Part shown: one piece after another, positions 61,439 to 64,000 of the stretch
How the letters are laid out: each line of letters starts with the position of its first letter
How positions within the stretch are numbered: the first letter of the stretch is position 1
Source: Rhizophagus clarus
Lineage: Eukaryota; Glomeromycota; Glomeromycetes; Glomerales; Glomeraceae
Length of the DNA: 64,000 bases
Assembly (NCBI GenBank): GCA_015698045.1
Contig: BLAL01000066.1
Span: 434,001 to 498,000, forward strand
Reading direction: 5' to 3'
Translations under genes and position numbers: made by a program
Notes under the pieces: model-generated
The model's database searches: none
Told to the model about the DNA's origin: nothing
Seen by the model: only the letters and a program-made list of their open reading frames with translations

Positions 61439-63779
61439 ATGTCAAAAGATATGAGTGCTGTTTATGCGACAGACGAATATGGAAGACCTTTTATCATTGT
61501 AAGAGAACAACAAAAGAAAAGTAGACTTAGTGGTATCGATGCTATAAAGGTAAAAGAGTTCAATAATTATTTTCGAAACTTAAAAGATTTGTATGATTAA
61601 TTTAATAACTTTTGTTCTTATTATAGTCCCATATTTTAGCTGCAAAAACTGTTGCTTCTATTATCAAGACTTCTTTGGGTCCTAGAGGTGTGATAATTGA
61701 TTAATATGTAATATCAAGGTTGATTAAACTATTACTATTACTAACCCATTTATTGTATTTCCACAATTAAATCAATACAAAGGTCTCGACAAAATTCTAA
61801 TATCACCTGATGGAGATATCACCGTTACTAATGATGGAGCAACAATTTTGACCCAAATGGAAGTTGAGCACCAGGTCGCAAAACTATTGGTTCAATTATC
61901 TAAATCTCAAGACGATGAAATTGGTGATGGAACAACTGGTGTTGTTGGTAAGTTTGTTAAAAAAGTTCTAAGCTTCTACATCAATCTTTTTTAAAAAATT
62001 ATTTAGTTAAATCTCATTTTTGTTAAGTTCTTGCGGGCGCACTTCTTGAGCAAACGGAGACCCTCTTGGAACGAGGTATTCATCCTATCCGTGTAGCAGA
62101 TGGATTTGAAAGAGCGTGTAAAATTGCTGTGGAACATTTGGATAAAATTTCCGATGTAGTAGAGTTTACCAAAGACAATACTGAAAGCTTACTTAAAACT
62201 GCAAAAACAAGTTTAGGAAGTAAAATGCAAGTATATTGTATAATTAATATCATGAAGTAATAAAGAAACCTACTAACATTTAATTATTTTCGTTTGTTAG
62301 AGTTTCAAAATATCATGAAAAATTTGCTCAAATAGCAGTCGATGCAGTATTATCAGTAGCAGATTTAGAGCGTAAAGACGTTGATTTTGAATTGATTAAA
62401 GTGGATGGAAAAGTAGGGGGTTCGCTAGAAGATACTACATTGGTACAAGGAGTAGTAATCGATAAAGATATGTCACATCCTCAAATGCCACGTGAAATAC
62501 GTGACGCTAAAATTGCTATTCTAACATGTCCATTTGAGCCCCCTAAACCAAAAACTAAACATAAATTAGATATTACTTCTGTTGAAGAATATAAAAAATT
62601 ACAAAACTATGAAAGGGAAAAATTTGAAGAAATGATTAAACGTGTCAAAGATACCGGAGCTAATTTAGTTATTTGTCAATGGGGTTTTGATGATGAAGCC
62701 AATCATTTGCTGATGCAAAATGAATTACCAGCTGTCCGTTGGGTTGGTGGTCCTGAGATAGAGGTATGTTAATATACTTGCTCGTTTTGGGATTTTAGGT
62801 TTGATCGGAATAATAAATTTTCAGATATCACTATTTTTACACAGCTTATTGCTATTGCTACAAATGGACGTATCGTTCCTCGTTTCGAAGATCTTAAGCC
62901 CGAGAAACTTGGTAAGGCCGGTCATGTCCGTGAGATTTCCTTCGGTACTACAAAGGATCGTATGCTTATAATTGAGGAATGTTCAAATTCTCGTGCCGTT
63001 ACCGCATTTGTTCGTGGTAGTAACAAAATGGTGCGAAACTATCCTTTTTTTTCCTACAATTCTTATATATAACGCGTTTTTGGTGACGATTCCATCTTTT
63101 TGTTACAGATAATTGATGAAGCTAAGAGATCTCTTCATGATGCTTTGTGTGTTGTACGTAATCTTGTTCGTGATAATCGTGTTGTATATGGTGGCGGTGC
63201 TGCTGAAATTAGTTGTTCACTCGCCGTCTCTAAAGCTGCCGATCAGGTAATATAATATTCAAACAAATTTTGCGTCTTATCATATGTAATCTTAATCATT
63301 TTATTTATTAAGATATCGACCATTGAACAACATGCTGTTCGTGCATTCGCTCATGCTTTGGATGCCACCCCTTTAGCGCTTGCAGAAAATTCTGGCCTCT
63401 CTCCAATAGAGACATTGGCTGATATTAAATCGCGCCAGATAAACGAAAATAATAGTCAATTAGGAATTGATTGTTTGGGAACCGGATCTAATGGTAAATG
63501 ATTTCTTTAAAATTTAATTGCGCTCTTGCTATGAAAAAATGTTTATTAATATTACTTATTATTTCGTTAGATATGAAAGTTCAATTTGTTTATGATCCAC
63601 TTATTTCCAAAAGGCAACAATTCCTGCTGGCAACTCAACTCGTAAAGATGATACTTAAGATAGATGATGTAAGATAATTTATTTGTTTATCATTATATAT
63701 TGTCCTTTTTAAAATGAATATTTACATAATAATCTCTTTTATAAATAACCAGGTCATTACAATGGGAACAGTCGGTTAA
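61439..63779 (+). CDS. CCT5: T-complex protein 1 subunit epsilon (chaperonin CCT5)
   Basis: Ten exons (61439-61549, 61627-61687, 61783-61947, 62028-62226, 62301-62763, 62845-63030, 63109-63246, 63313-63493, 63571-63668, 63753-63779) join to 542 residues, the family's normal length. CCT5 is one of eight subunits of the cytosolic chaperonin ring that folds actin, tubulin and many WD proteins with ATP. Group II motifs are present: TSLGPRGLDKIL (about 52-63), [14 protein letters not shown] (105-112, Asp106 for ATP hydrolysis), [13 protein letters not shown] with VRWVGGPE, and [12 protein letters not shown] (about 421-432). The epsilon-type start [13 protein letters not shown] and end [16 protein letters not shown] fit this subunit. 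The fourth intron (62227-62300) starts with GC, not GT. AATAAA at 63891 is a likely polyadenylation signal. Confidence 0.95.
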
Positions 63780-64000
63780 ATTTACAAGTTAACATTATAA
63801 TTAAAAACATCGATTGTAAATTGACGCATATTCTTTATATTATTATTACATATATATGTAGAAAATTAGTACCAAAGTGAATTTAGCTTTAATAAATTAG
63901 AACACAAAAAGAATGTATTACAACATAATTTAAAATATATATTTATTGTTGTTTCATAAAAAACAGTTCTGAATTTTAACCAAAACTTATATAGGCATAT
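63780..64000. other. 3' flank of CCT5
   Basis: AT-rich, with AATAAA at 63891-63896, 112 bp after the stop codon. No other feature seen before the window ends. Confidence 0.5.

Overview
The window looks like nuclear DNA of an arbuscular mycorrhizal fungus (Glomeromycotina), most likely Rhizophagus irregularis or a close relative. This is inference. It rests on the very AT-rich, homopolymer-filled intergenic DNA, short GT-AG introns, and gene families known to be expanded in that group: MATA-HMG transcription factors, BTB-TLDc proteins, Crinkler-like (CRN) NTPases and beta-propeller/ion-channel fusions. No species-specific marker was tested.

Left part, 1-28 kb: a loose cluster of five single-exon MATA-type HMG-box genes (3958-4710 +, 9411-10352 -, 14027-14923 +, 19623-20690 +, 27412-28050 -). 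One three-exon gene for a membrane-anchored, cupredoxin-like surface protein (5955-6969 +) lies among them. Four of the HMG boxes are close relatives; the fifth is clearly divergent. Four of the five genes are followed by tandem repeats of unrelated sequence. From 23.3 to 25.8 kb runs a decayed array of an exon-like unit with recurring splice-donor-like ends; its family was not recognised.

Middle part, 28-43 kb: mostly gene-free and repeat-rich. It holds two degenerate tandem repeats (33.2 and 34.1 kb), a GC-richer island with overlapping ORFs (36.5 kb), a 405-bp terminal-inverted-repeat element of pogo/Tigger type (37617-38021) and a frameshifted CRN pseudogene (38831-41138).

Right part, 43-64 kb: a two-exon BTB-BACK-TLDc gene (43522-45089 -) with a decayed copy beside it, about 6 kb of decayed DNA with a trace of Harbinger-type transposase, then three intact intron-rich genes. 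These are a nine-exon, 1303-residue propeller plus six-helix ion-channel protein (52521-57112 -), a ten-exon CaMK-type kinase (59425-61196 -) and the ten-exon chaperonin subunit CCT5 (61439-63779 +). The last two diverge from a 242-bp shared promoter carrying two copies of the palindrome TCACGTGA.

Splice models were built by hand from phase continuity and family motifs. Each of the three right-hand genes joins into one uninterrupted frame, which supports the exon ends given. The models include microexons of 18, 25 and 28 nt and one GC-AG intron. No tRNA, rRNA or CRISPR array was seen.
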